64,000 bases of DNA from Mactromeris polynyma (taxonomy: Eukaryota; Mollusca; Bivalvia; Venerida; Mactridae), in NCBI GenBank assembly GCA_032209605.1, contig JASFXZ010000111.1, forward strand, positions 62,001-126,000, in the 5' to 3' direction. The notes beneath the pieces were generated by a model. The model worked only from the letters and a program-made list of their open reading frames with translations, searched no databases and was not told the origin of the DNA. The first letter of the stretch is position 1. Each line of letters begins with the position of its first letter. Positions 36,901 through 47,571 of the stretch are shown here, one piece after another. Position numbers and translations under genes: made by a program.

Positions 36901-39642
36901 TGCATCATGCTAGTCTGAAGCATATGCTTTAGAGTATCAATACTGCATCCCACGTGTTTGAACATTTAATTCAAAATAAACCTTTCTGCTCATTACTTTT
37001 TCTAGTTTAATTGTGTAGCAGCTTGTTGTGAACTTTGCTTTATGTATTCACCTTTTGACTATTAGCACCCCTCTGTAGCATGCTCACTTGCCTGTAACAT
37101 AGCTAGAAGGGTGGTGGCTAGGTACATACTCATATTAGTCATTAATCAGACAACCATAGTGCCAAGTGGAACTAGGGGTTCAAGTGAGAAGCAAAGGAAA
37201 CCCTCTACAACTCCCGCAGCACATTAATGTATGTGTGTATGTATATATACACCCTATAATCTTTCTAGGATTACACTATATAGGCAGTTTCATGTGAAAA
37301 GGGTCACTTGGACATATCCACAGTGTATGCCCTGGCATGGCTTTTTTAAACAGAAAAAGGGAGGGGCCTGGCCCTTCAATTAGGGGAATTATTTTTCGCA
37401 AAAAGAGGCATAGGGGAATAAAAAACTTAATGTAAACTGAATTTCAGGGGAAAACTGCATGATTTCGAAATAATTCTCTATATTATATTTTCTTTGATGT
37501 ATTATTTTCGATTGTTGTTTTGCAAATATATCGATATTAGGGCTAGGCCATTTATATGTTAAATTTGATGTTTTTTTTACCTTTTCCACTAAATTATTGA
37601 GTATAAAAAAATGTTCAATATATTTTCTGGTAGGAAATTTGTTATAATTAATCAACCTGGAATGTATGGATAATATAATTGCCGCATTAGACGGCACTTT
37701 TCGTCTATCAATTTTGACAATGTAGAAATTAACTTTGAATGAAAGTGTATATCACATTTTCATTATCTCGAATATGTTAAAAAAAATGCGAAATATTTTG
37801 TTGAAATTAATTAAGTTTGAATAAATGTGAAATTAATCTTGGCTAATTAAGCAATCGAAACTTCTCATATATCTTATAAAATTGTCATTATCTCGAGTAT
37901 GATAAAAAAACTGAGAAACATTTTCCCATGATATTTGATTGAAAGATGTAGGTATTAATTATGAAATAATCAAACAGACTCGAATTAACTCGATAACTTA
38001 TATGAACGAACACAACATTGTCACATCCATTGCTTTTAAGAATGTTAATAACAGCAGAGGTTTCGGCAGCATAAGGTCGCTGGGTCAAAACTGGTCAATT
38101 CCAAAGATGGACATACTATTGTTGTAGCCCCACGAACGGATGGTAAAAAACCAGCCACACACAAACGCAAAATCAACGTTAAAACGACGACTATCCCAAA
38201 AAAACCAAAGACATAAATACACGCAAACTTAAAATGCACTGGTTAGGATAGTAATTAAGACCCTTGCAATACACGAGCCGCGAATCATAATTTGATCCTC
38301 TTTTCAAGGGGTGGCGGTGTATTGTCAGGGCAACTATTCCTCAATTTCGAAACTTTATTACAGTCCTTGAATATTCAACCATGTTACATGTTTTTTAAAA
38401 GTTTATCCGTTAATGTAAATAATCCACAATCAGATCCTCTTCACAAGAGGTGGTAGTGTATTGCTGGTGGAACTCAATATGTTATATTTTTGAGAATTAA
38501 TATGTGTAGTTTTGAGTCATAATATATATTCCATTGTATTTTGTCCAAGTTTTTTAATGTGTTATTGTTATATTCTTTGTTATTTTTGTGTGCATCTGAT
38601 AAATAAATTGAATTGAATTTTATTATGTATTGTATTTTGTCCAAGTTTTTTAATGTGTTATTGTTATATTCTTTGTTATTTTTGTGTGCATCTGATAAAT
38701 AAATTCAATTGAATTTCAATATGTTTGATTATATAGATATACAAAATTACACAAACACACCAGATGCCGGTATTTTCCGGACTATCGTGGCTTTAATCAC
38801 TGCTACTGTTAGGGGAGGTAATTCTTTAGAAGTACACAAACCATCACCAAGTACACCCCATTCGAATTGTGAAAAACATAACATAGATGATAGACACGAT
38901 TTTTGTAAATCATCTTTGGCATACATTACATATCAAAACTGAATATATACATAACATCAAATAATATTTATCAACGAATGTTGTTTATATCTTGGTAAGT
39001 TGGTTTATAAGCGATTTCTGTAACGCCAAATGGATATCAGAACTGCCGAATGAATTTCGGTACCGACTATATATATATATATATAATGGATTTCGTAGTC
39101 ACAATCGTCTTTATTTTTCTTAATATGCAATATCTTTCCTTGTTTTTGCCTGCAACTTTTAATCAACCTAATATTTAATATTATAACAAAAAATAGAATT
39201 ATACATTGCAGATGTTGTCTTTGAAGAAGATTTCGGTAATGGAAATCGGATTTCGACGGATTTCAGTAAGGTAACGTTCCCCTTTTTGGGGTGGCTTATA
39301 AACGGTTGAAACTTGAATGACCATAAACAGGAAATAATAAAACTTAAATTACCTACAAACATACCTAACTAAATGTTTCTAGGTACAGTTGGACTAGGAA
39401 CATAATTATTTTATAATATTTAATAATAAATAAATTTATCAAATACATGTATACATATAGTTAGGCCTGTAACTTATATTTACAAATGCAACTGTCCGAA
39501 ATAAATGAGCATCCAATGTCATATACACTTTTTCGTAAGCGTCTTGTCATCGAATAAACCGAGGAATTAAAAAAGCAAAACGGTTAAAAAATGAATAGAT
39601 CATTCGATACTTACCAAGTGAGAGACCTTTCACGCTCAACAT
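24989..39642 (-). CDS. TK2: deoxynucleoside kinase, TK2/dNK type (complete, 10 exons)
   Basis: It phosphorylates deoxynucleosides to their monophosphates with ATP, the first step of the salvage pathway, in mitochondria (TK2) or the cytosol/nucleus (insect-type dNK). Exons in transcript order: 39642-39615, 35316-35264, 34604-34530, 33812-33759, 32895-32806, 29058-28985, 28251-28163, 26799-26720, 26189-26109, 25078-24989 (TGA). All are GT-AG and in frame, giving 237 residues, close to the usual 240-265. P-loop GNIGSGKST at 32-40; EPV (E56), W61, Y74, YVQLTM (Q85, V88, M92), ERSLYSARY (R109, A114), LID RIKKRNR at 167-173. V88, M92 and A114 are the TK2/dNK-type specificity residues, unlike the Ala/Arg/Asp of dCK. 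The N-terminal 27 residues are basic with no acid, so a mitochondrial presequence or a nuclear signal (KRLPRTKK) are both possible. The start codon sits in 'tttcaccATG'. Intron 1 is 4.3 kb and full of repeats. Confidence 0.95.
25716..25953 (+). repeat. 39-bp minisatellite in a kinase intron
   Basis: Six nearly identical units of 39 bp contain 'gggggctaaccccttgcag' and 'tggctctctgttcgcagtct'. The 13-codon period makes two long plus-strand frames, which are not genes. Each unit contains GGGGCTAACCCC, a 4-bp stem with a 4-base loop. Confidence 0.93.
26264..26348 (+). repeat. 21-bp tandem repeat x4
   Basis: Four copies of 'ttgtttaatagaaatacct' plus 'aa' lie about 75 bp upstream (in transcript sense) of the acceptor of the kinase exon 26189-26109. 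No function is evident. Confidence 0.9.
28292..28528. mobile_element. MITE with CRE-like motifs, copy 2
   Basis: Inverted ends 'cgctgctatgggatatacaa' and (complement) 'cgccgctgtacgatttccaa', each followed by 'cctcttc' and TGACRTCA-like motifs. It matches 16915-17149 in the opposite orientation. It lies in a kinase intron, 40 bp before the exon 28251-28163 in genomic order. Confidence 0.75.
28803..28860 (+). repeat. 13-bp tandem repeat x4
   Basis: Four copies of 'gtctgctgctcac' in a kinase intron. No other content is evident. Confidence 0.9.
29183..29715 (+). repeat. 31-bp minisatellite (about 17 copies)
   Basis: The unit is 'cacaatacgatatctatcac' plus 'gatatccctct'. Each unit has two GATATC palindromes separated by about 10 bp, so the array can form repeated cruciform-like pairings. 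Three units make 31 codons, giving 80- and 174-codon open frames that are not genes. It is in the kinase intron next to the exon 29058-28985. Confidence 0.95.
30459..32418 (+). mobile_element. about 2-kb element with ~105-bp inverted ends and a zinc-finger exon
   Basis: 30459-30564 and 32310-32418 are near-perfect inverted copies. They share 'cactggtatgcaaccatgtc', 'gatgcagttctaaacgacga', 'gattcgcaacgaaaaatgtc' and 'atcgtttctctcc', and differ by a few substitutions and one indel. The immediate flanks both read ggt, a possible 3-bp target duplication. One plus-strand exon with a C2H2 motif lies inside. The element is antisense to the kinase gene in its intron. No transposase motif is recognised, so it is either a non-autonomous element with captured sequence or an autonomous element of a type I do not recognise. 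Confidence 0.7.
31527..31761 (+). CDS. C2H2 zinc-finger exon, unknown protein
   Basis: After a strong acceptor (ctgtttcag) an open stretch of 78 codons runs to a donor (atag/gtaagg). It starts [19 protein letters not shown] and continues with HCIRYHKH, a C-x2-C and H-x4/5-H arrangement like one C2H2 finger. A beta-rich stretch follows, with [19 protein letters not shown] and an ending of KLIIPIG. It has the codon texture of a real exon and clean splice sites. It belongs to the inverted-end element 30459-32418. The upstream partner exon may end at 30568 (ctcg/gtaagt), and the downstream partner is not identified. The function is unknown. Confidence 0.55.
32678..32768 (+). repeat. 30-bp tandem repeat x3
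   Basis: Three copies of 'gtagaccttcagcatattgg' plus 'aggtcactct', ending 40 bp before the genomic start of the kinase exon 32806-32895. Confidence 0.9.
33597..33705 (+). repeat. about 53-bp tandem duplication
   Basis: Two copies of a unit holding 'ctattttgatgggctagggt' and 'tcccgggaggggaaacaaac' lie in a kinase intron, just beside the exon 33759-33812. They create a short minus-strand ORF that is not a gene. Confidence 0.85.
35765..39285. mobile_element. about 3.5-kb foldback-type element with long inverted repeats
   Basis: 35765-36195 and 38990-39285 are inverted copies. Shared phrases include 'tccattaccgaaatcttctt', 'caaagacaaca', 'gacgattgtgactacgaaat' and 'gaaattcattcggc'. The left arm contains a second, partial copy of the repeat (about 35950-36195). 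Many 'accgaaatccat'-like motifs sit near the ends. Both outer flanks carry 'ccctttttggg', a possible target duplication, though the left copy is about 13 bp from the arm. The 2.8-kb interior has no ORF I recognise. It fills most of kinase intron 1. Confidence 0.7.
38535..38717 (+). repeat. about 90-bp tandem duplication
   Basis: Two copies of a unit containing 'ttgtattttgtccaagtttt' and 'gtgtgcatctgataaataaa' inside the foldback element's interior. The 'aataaattgaattgaatt' ending resembles the 3' tail of a non-LTR retroelement, but no coding sequence is attached. Confidence 0.75.
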
Positions 39643-41791
39643 GGTGAAATTCGTGACTAAACGGTAGTTCTTTGTCCCGCGATTACGATTTTTGCGGGTA
39701 AATTTGCGCGGATTTCGGATTTCCCGCGGTTTACGTGTATAAACGCCGGTCGGTTACTCTTAATACCGAATAATACCGGATAATACCGAATAATTCGAAA
39801 TAACTACCGAATAATACATTTATTTTTGCAAATAATACTCATAGATCTAGACGTATACTTTTAGGTGAAATATATATGAATATTGACTTTGTATAAAAAA
39901 CCCTGTTTTTGGCATAATGGTGGTCTCAAAATGTCTGTTTCATATATTTTTTAGTGACCTCCCTTGAGATTGTATGAATTGTTTCCCTTGATTTAATTTA
40001 GCGATATCCATCAAGTAGTCTTCAGATGAAAAGTATATACACGTTTGATCCATATACTGATGAATTAAAAGTTATATATCAAAATCATAAAGAAAGAAAT
40101 AGAAAAGATAAGTCATATGAAAAAGGGTTTGTTTAACATAAGCTTGTAACCATATCGCAAAATATATACACACCAAATGTAGACTTTTTAATTCATTTTG
40201 TCTTAGTATAATAGTATGTTAGTTAAGTTATAAATAAACGTGGAAAAGAAATTAAAGGAAGGGCAAGGGCCCTGGAAATGGATATTCGTTAAAAATGGTC
40301 GTAATTGGTTTCTAACGTCTATCCAATTTGCAAAATCCAACATCTATGCAACGTTGAGGTGACGTCAAATGTATGCTGGGAATAAGTTCAAGATTAATTA
40401 CGTGTAATTATTGTCGTTGTTCTACTGTGTTCTATTCTGTCGTTGTATTATTCAAATAATGGCGTTGCTTGTTGGTCATAGCCAGACAAGGTATGCTGCA
40501 AAACGTTTTGTAATAAAACCCCGTTTTGTAACAAAACAAATCAAAGTTGACAGAAACGTCTTATTTCATCCTGAAATAGCTGGAAACCAGTCTGCAAATA
40601 TAAAATGAGTCTTATTTCACAAGACTTAAAAGAAAAACTCGACAATTAAAGACATAATTTTAAAGAACCCGTTTTGTTATACCATTTGTTGAGACTCTAC
40701 CCGTTTTGTAATAAATATTTCAAAGGTGACAGAAATGTCTTAGTTAATGGATGATTAACATTAAAACATAATGACGATGTAAATCATATTATGTGTATGA
40801 AGTCAATAGCAGAATATATAAATTTGACAAGTGTCATATAAAAGCAAAGCAGTAAATAAACAACTGTGTCGTTAGAATTGAATACACGATCAAAACATAG
40901 CAAGGCAATACTAGTACATAATTTATATCTGTACATGCATAATTGTATCCACTTGTCATCCAGTTAAAAGATAAACAAACAACTATTTTTCAATTGGTCC
41001 TTATTTTTTCCAACAAATTCAGTTTGCGTAAGCGAAAGTACTTCGCTTTGATGGAACTTGCTCGGTGAAATGTTCGTAATAATTAATGTATATTTGATAA
41101 ATAACATAACTTTCAGAAGATGTTTAGGAAACGGTCAGTGTTCTCAATATCATTTTTGCAAGCATTTAAGAACAACGAGTCAATTAAAACGGTCTTAAAG
41201 CATCCCCACACAGGTTATTTGAACGTTCTAAAGAAAATAAAGAATGTTCCTGAAAAGAATCGTGGCAGACGAAAGGGAAATGTCGCGCACTATGTGCACA
41301 ACTCCACGAAAAGGACGCATGATAATACTCACGTACACAAGTAAACAATTACAATAACACAATGTAAATACGACATGAAGATAACATGTGTGTGAAGGTA
41401 GTAGCACCGCCTTGCAAAGGTCCGTGGGACAATCCATTGGCTCTTAAACCTGGTTAACGATTCGTCCAGCCTTGCACTAATCCTACAACAGGCCGTCTAG
41501 CAGTTAGTCTACAAAATATAGAAATGAAATAGGAAATTTTGCATAGATATAGGAGTTTAGGCAAAACTTTTGAAAGAATATAGGAAATTCAACGACAAAA
41601 CGTGTTCATTTGAAGGAAAACATGTAATGTTAACTTTCTTAAAGTTTCAACAAAGGGCAACATTTTTTTCTTTTGAAAAATGTCATAAAAACCTTTAATA
41701 AAAATACAAAGCAAATACGATGAAAATTCAACATTAGAAAATTATTCTCTTAATTTTATGCTAAGGCACCAATGTCTCAGTATTACAGATA

Positions 41792-41974
41792 CAGTCAAAC
41801 CTGTTTTAAAGACCACCTGCGAACAAAGACCACTATTGCAAAACCTGTCTGCAAAGACCACTAATTTTATCTCCCATCGGACCATTTTCAATGATATTTA
41901 ATCTGTTAATAGAGACCACCTGTAAACAAATACCACATTTTGCTGTGGGTGGTCTTTACAGACAGGTTTGTCTG
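41792..41974. mobile_element. MITE (183 bp) with TA target duplication, CAGTCAAACCTG ends
   Basis: Left 'cagtcaaacctgttttaaag' and right complement 'cagacaaacctgtctgtaaa' are inverted and flanked by TA on both sides. The interior repeats 'aagaccac'. CAGT-type ends plus the TA duplication point to a Tc1/mariner parent. Confidence 0.82.
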
Positions 41975-43147
41975 TAGTGTTAATTTGGAAATATAACAGT
42001 CAGACTAACTTCTGTAGGCATGAACATTCGTCTTTCTATGCCTCTGGTTTTGACAATAATACACACTATAACCTCCAGATCCTAGATCTTTGCACACACT
42101 CGTGTAAGCGTTAAGCACTGTCAAAAGGATCAAATATATAAGTAAGTAACCAATAAAAACTCAAGTGGCTGAACTTTGAAATCGCATTTTAAAACCAACG
42201 CACATTAGCGAATTAGAGAGTGATAAATTTGATCCCTGTTACCGAACTTCTAAACGCAACGGGAGGTAACTGCTGCAAAACAGTTCCGTCACGCCCGCCA
42301 CGGATTTTGGTAGATCAGTTCTGGGATTTTTATATAAATAATAAGTTTTTTGAACACCCATTTCGGTTGTTTTTATGCTGTAAAACGTCGCATTTGAAAT
42401 GCTTTAAACAATAACCCCTCCTCCCATGAACAAAACGAAAAAGGAATACAAATAGAGTACAAGAAATGCTTTGATGCAAAGCATCCAAGGGCGCCGCAAA
42501 ACTGGTGCACAATGTTTTGGAATAGCGTAATGGCGGGAAAATGTTTTGGAATAGTCCATTTTCATACTATCATTGGCGTGTATTTCCTTTTAAACACCGT
42601 AACTTGCATAAATATCCACGTTACAAGTACCAATGTGTTAATATTGATTTAAGTAAAGTGAAAATGAAGATTTTTATAATTATTTTTTTATTATTTTCTC
42701 TTCGACACCGAACACACGTGCTGTTTATGTAGAATCGTCCTATTTTTCGGGGATCGCCAAGTATTTATCATAAACATATCGTTTTAACTTTGTAAAAGAC
42801 ATTTATTCGACAATACAAATGCATTAAAAATATTTTATTTCTAATCAGAAACATCAAGAAACTCCTCACAGAAACAACACAGAGATTGGTGACTTCTATA
42901 AATGTATAAACATTTAATGGTCCAATGATATTGCTATTGACGCAATACAGTAACAAAGTATGATTAATTTTGACTCATCCTGCCAATCTAACATTGTACT
43001 TGTCTGGAACTTCATAGACATACACATCACATCCAAAAATCTTTAAGATTGACCAAGAAATATTACCTATAGAATGTAAAAAACATGAAATATAATATTT
43101 TTTAAACAAGGACAGTAACTCTGGTCGTACTAATCCGATCTGATCAG

Positions 43148-43353
43148 TATGGTGGCATATTACTGCCACCAGTAAGCATGATAGCGTTCGCGAATTGTTT
43201 CGTGTTAACCACTTAATTATTGCGATAATTATCTAGCTATCTAGTTCATATTTGTGATACATTTTCGGTAAGATAAATATCATACAAGTTGAACTAGAAA
43301 CAGGCCTGAAAGTGCCCAGAACTGCCACCTCTTACCTTTTTATGATGTATTAC
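43148..43353 (+). repeat. dispersed repeat, copy 2 of 2
   Basis: A direct match to 17909-18108, with a few substitutions and a short insertion after 'aaatatcatac'. The family is unknown. Confidence 0.8.
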
Positions 43354-43809
43354 TCTAGATTTAAGTTACCACTTATTTATAAATGCATTTTTTTTATATA
43401 AAACATGAGTTGTACCACTGGTACTAGTTAATTCCGTCTGACCGAAAATTGATCGTGATTACGACTACGTGGACATTCACTCATTAAAATTAGCAAGGAA
43501 ATGAAACCTCTACAGCGTAAACAACATGAAATATACATTTTTGTATATTTTTATAAAACAAGGGCAACTTAAATGTGACCTTTTGCGCAATATAAAGGAT
43601 TACAACGGCTAAGAAAATAATACTTCTCGAATGTTACCGAACTAATTGTGAACGCGGAGGGACGGATGAAGGGCATTCAATGGTCTAAAGCTCAGACGCG
43701 CTACAAAGGCATTGTCTGAGTATGCTCACACATCTAACGCATTTATTTATAATCTGTGCAATTATTGCGAGCGTGACTTGGATATTTATGTAGACCACCT
43801 GGTATATAG

Positions 43810-44079
43810 TTTGTTTCATCGGGTTTAACGCCGTTTCTCAACGATAGTTCAGTTATATACGGCGGCCGGTTCACCTAACCAGTTTTTCCTGGACTGAATC
43901 CTAACCAGTACTAACTTATATACCCTTCAACAAGGAGCCGGCAACTTCTCCACATGTGGAGGAAAATCGACATTTTTGTCAAATTTTCATGGAAGGGTAT
44001 GACCTGCGCGACCGGGAATCGAACCCGGATCACCGGGTTACATGTCCAGCGCACTAACCACTGGGCCACGGCCGCGGCT
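43810..44079 (-). mobile_element. tRNA-derived SINE, second copy, 13-bp target duplication
   Basis: Read on the minus strand it starts 'gccgcggccgtggcccagtg', has box B 'gggttcgattccc', the 'tccacatgtggagaagttgc' middle and the 'ggttaggtgaaccggccgcc' to 'aacggcgttaaacccgatga' tail. It is flanked by acctggtatatag at 43797-43809 and 44080-44092. It is about 90% identical by eye to 16219-16484. The ORF on it (QWLVRWTCNP) is a repeat by-product. Confidence 0.92.
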
Positions 44080-44202
44080 ACCTGGTATATAGGCATGTAT
44101 GCAGAATAGTGTCTGTAGTATAGAGAGCTAGAACTGGACGAAAACATTGGAAATGCGGGTTATAGAACATACACTAACGCGATGGCATTTATAGAATTGA
44201 TA

Positions 44203-44290
44203 GATAAAAAAATAGGGATATTCGAATATTCGTGTGTAGGTCTACGTCCGAATATTCGAATACAAGTTCGGATTCGAATATTCGTGAAAG
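44203..44290. repeat. cluster of gaatattcg palindromes
   Basis: Several overlapping 'cgaatattcg' palindromes on both sides of 'tgtaggtctacgtc'. A similar looser cluster lies at 21265-21335. No gene or known site is assigned. Confidence 0.6.
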
Positions 44291-45317
44291 AGACCGAATG
44301 GATGTGGGTTGAGATATCGGCATTGTGTCTTTGACTATTTTGGTGGAATTTGACAAAATATTCACCGAATATGACATTTTCTAAATTTCTGGCATTGACC
44401 TGCGAACGTTGTAAAAGTTCTAGCGCCACCCAGAAATCAATTTACAATCTGAGACTGGGTTTTGCATCAAGAACAAAGATGTAAAAATGGTATTACATTG
44501 TCCAATTTTTGAAAAACGATTACTGCTTTTAGTACAAAGACAAAATATACGACACCACTCACCTTTACTAACCAAAACTTCTCTCGCGCTGCACGTCGGA
44601 AAACTCGATCGCTTCGCTTTCACTGTTCTCAATTTGGAGGAAAAGCGCGTGTTTTGAGGGCGTGTATATATAATGCTATATTTTATTTCTATTCGTCTGT
44701 GTTTAAGTTCCATTTTATTCTTACCAGTATTTAAGATTATGTCTAATTATTAACTACATTTTCCGGCTCACTTTACGTTACGTTATTGATTTAATGTTTT
44801 GTGGTTATTTCGCATTCTGATGTAAATAATATAGTTACTGAGAACAAGGTCAGACTGATGCTGCTGGTTTCTACGTGCTGGATTATACACAATGAGTCTG
44901 TTGTTATGTACGTAATGGTTAATGGCTTTTAATGATTAGTTTCTGCCTTTTTAGTCAATTTATGTTTATGTGTTGGAAAGCAATGACAATATAGCGGTTA
45001 AGTGTGAGGTCAGCTAGCTGTTAAATCGATTTAGTAACCCAGTGTTTTTACAGACACCTCCAATGTATGGTTACTAGTTCTATTTATGTTTTAGATTTAT
45101 GTTGTGTTCCCCTTTCTCTATGTACAGTTCTTTCACTTAATATACTATTCATGTTCTTCCCCACTTTCGGCCTATTATTACTGACTTTCTTGACCTTTTC
45201 CGTGTTGTATTCCATCCATTTAATAATACCCCCTTCCTTGTTGTGCCGCTTAGTTTTCCTAAATTGTTCTTTATGTCCGGCCATCTCTTTCATTTGCTTG
45301 TAATGCCCTCCATGAGA

Positions 45318-46692
45318 TAGACACTTTAAAAACCGCCCAACAGCAACTGCCGGCGGAGGAAAAGGTGGCAGATTGGTTAACGAAAAACCGATCTGGGGAT
45401 GATGCAAGATCCATTGCATCTTCCAAACCAGGCATGCCATCTGTGCCACATGAGGCACAGGAAAGATACAGTCACCCAGCTACCCCCAATAGGAAAATGT
45501 CAGTTATAAGAAGCCTGCCAAAAATCTGAGTTTTTAATGGCAAAAATAACTGGCAGGCATTCTATTTGAAATTTACAAGATTTGTAGAGGGGTGTGAGTG
45601 GACCAACGAAGAATGCAAAGACTGCCTCTTGCACTGTCTGACAGACCAAGCCCTGTCATACTGTGCAATGATACTGCACAGAGATCCGGACATGGTATAC
45701 CGGAATTGATGAGCAAATTGCAAAAGCGGTTTGGCACAGAGGAATTGGTTGGAGCAGCCCAAGCCAAATTCAGCCTGTCTGCGCAAAAGAAGGGCGAGTC
45801 TTTGGAAGACTGGACTGACCGGGTCCAGACGATGGCCAATGATGCTTTCCGGGATCTTCCCGAAAGGTATGGTATGCAAATGGCCAATCGATCACCAAGT
45901 TCTGTCAAGGACGTGTAGACACAGAGGCAGGCCACACCGTATTCATGCTTTCCTTTAACAATATAGAGGACGCAATGAATGAAGTACGGTTGTTTCAGCA
46001 CTCGAAACAAGCGATGAGTCATCGAGTGAAGAAGTGTAGCCAGTCCACAAATGCGACTGACTACGAGGAGCCGACCATGCAGGTTAGTGCTGTACAAAAC
46101 AGCACTAGCCCTGATCTAGCAAAGATAACGTCCACATTAGCGGATATACAATTCCGGCTCAATGAGATGGACCAACGGATGAAAGAAAGGGTCCCACCCA
46201 TAGGGAGGGGCAGAGGCAGAGGTTTTGAAAGAGGTAGGACGGATGGCAGATGGTGGCAGATGCTACATCTGCAATGAAGAGGGACACTTCCATAGAAGGT
46301 GTCCTACGAAGGATTTAAACGGGAAGGGGTTGGAATCGAGAGCCGAGTCCCGACACCAGCACCGCGCCGAGTACCGCGTTCCCCAGGCTCAAACAATTCC
46401 ACAGGGAGTAGCGCAAACTCCTTGTCCCGCTAAGGATACGGAGATAGTACGCAATAGTATTAACCCCGTATCTCACAGCAAGCCTCCGCGACCACACGCG
46501 CGAGTAAATCCACCGGGCCCTGACATGTCACAATTGAATATGCCAAGAGCCCCCACCACCCTGAAGAAAACCTTGGAAAGTACTGGTATGAAACCAGGAA
46601 CAAGTGAAACCAAAACCACTACGAAAGAGGAAGGTTCTGGGAACAGTACTGGTGCAAATCCAGGAATTAATGAAGAACAGGGCCCCCAGTGA
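45318..46692 (+). pseudogene. retroelement Gag (capsid and CCHC zinc knuckle), frameshifted
   Basis: Gag would package the element RNA. Pieces visible in sequence: a leader with ADWLTKNRSGDDARS, a capsid-like stretch with NWQAFYLKFTRFVEGCEW (about 45545-45600), QKRFGTEELVGAAQAKFSLS (about 45720-45780), ESLEDWTDRVQTMANDAF, an Arg/Gly-rich linker GRGRGRGFERG (about 46205) and a CCHC knuckle CYICNEEGHFHRRC (about 46258-46300, C-x2-C-x4-H-x4-C). A proline-rich tail follows. At least three frameshifts (near 45705, 45895 and 46240) and a stop near 45530 break it. GC content is clearly higher than in the surroundings. Confidence 0.85.
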
Positions 46693-46714
46693 AAATATGC
46701 ACAGAGGTCCGCCT

Positions 46715-47013
46715 CTACCTTCACCATACCAGTAGAAATCTCAGATAGCCAGATTTCAGCAGTAGTAGACTCTGCTGCTGAGGTCACTATTATATCGGAC
46801 CGTGTTGGTACAATTGAAATGTAAGATGGTTACTGTTCTGCTCGACTACTTCATAGAAACATGCGAAAACTCTAAGGTTTTCGGACCTAGAGTTATACGA
46901 AGAGCCGGTACCATCCCAGTTAACACTACCGACAACTTCATCACCTTGAAAAAGGGGAGAGAGGTCGGTAGGGCATACCCAGTAGGGTCCTTCATCCCCA
47001 GTATAGCGGGTTA
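46715..47013 (+). pseudogene. retroelement protease start and pol spacer remnant
   Basis: 46717-46806 reads FTIPVEISDSQISAVVDSAA followed by EVTIIS, the N-terminal half of a retropepsin with the DSA variant of the DTG/DSG active site. The frame is then lost. 46870-47013 reads VIRRAGTIPVNTTD and LKKGREVGRAYPVGS, like the spacer between protease and reverse transcriptase. The protease C-terminal half and everything from reverse transcriptase to the integrase core are deleted between here and 47020. Confidence 0.7.
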
Positions 47014-47019
47014 GAGAAC

Positions 47020-47440
47020 ACACCTATAAGAAAGGAGACCTAGTGTATCTCCTGGACACTGCAACCAAGAAGGGGAAGTGCAAGAAATTGTGCCCTCCCC
47101 CCCCTGGAAGGGCCCGGCAGTGGTAGTCAAAAGCTTGACAGTGTCGTTGTACCGGGTGAAACTGCGAAAGTCACTCTTCGTAGTCAATCACGACCGGATG
47201 AAGAAGTGTCGAGACAGAGTGATCCCCAAATGGATCACGGACTGGCTGGGTACCCCGGAAGAAGAAAGCGACAAGGAGGATGAGGACGACAAAATCTATT
47301 GTCTATGCCGCAAACCATGGCAAGGTAGGTTCATGATCCAATGTGATGGATGTGATGAATGGTACCATGGCTCTTGCGTCAACATCACGGCCTTAGACGC
47401 ACTGGATATGGATACATTCTGGTGCGGAGCCTGTCGCTAA
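47020..47440 (+). pseudogene. integrase C-terminal domain fused to a PHD finger
   Basis: 47020-47095 reads HTYKKGDLVYLLDTATKKG, and after a 1-base slip in a C run (47094-47101) WKGPAVVVKSLTVSLYRVKL and NHDRMKKCRDRVIP, the SH3-like GPY/F tail of Ty3-type integrases. The same open frame continues through an acidic linker (EEESDKEDEDD) into a C4HC3 PHD finger at 47294-47437: YCLC, IQCDGCDEWYHGSC, WCGAC, then a stop. The Tyr before the first Cys and the Trp in DEWYH are placed as in PHD fingers that bind methylated H3K4. In chromoviruses a chromodomain sits here instead. The frame from 47078 to the stop is intact. Confidence 0.8.
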
Positions 47441-47571
47441 ATAGACTTGGCCCAAAGAAACCCCTTTTGATTAGTTGCTGCCATAGGAGCAATCTACTCG
47501 GGTGAGCGTAATACCTTACATACATGTTAAAAGACAAGTAAGGCACATCTTTAATATTTCAGAAAAGATGT

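Larger units (their letters stand above)
39643..44997. other. intergenic region upstream of the kinase gene
   Basis: The kinase promoter should lie just right of 39642; I see no TATA box, only an 'aataccgaataataccggat' simple repeat at 39760-39815. Otherwise there is a duplicated 45-bp segment (about 40515 and 40700, 'cccgttttgtaa' type), the MITE at 41792, the dispersed repeat at 43148, the SINE at 43810 and 'gaatattcg' palindromes at 44220-44285. Short ORFs at 40411, 41120 and 42541 have no recognisable domain. Confidence 0.55.

Noticed and set aside
40459..40608. Possible first exon MALLVGHSQTRY of an SGNH-hydrolase-like gene
   Set aside because: Only 12 residues are suggestive (GDSQTRY-like), no further exon is found, and the region holds a local duplication.
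45573..46097. 174-codon minus-strand ORF
   Set aside because: Shadow of the Gag region on the plus strand.
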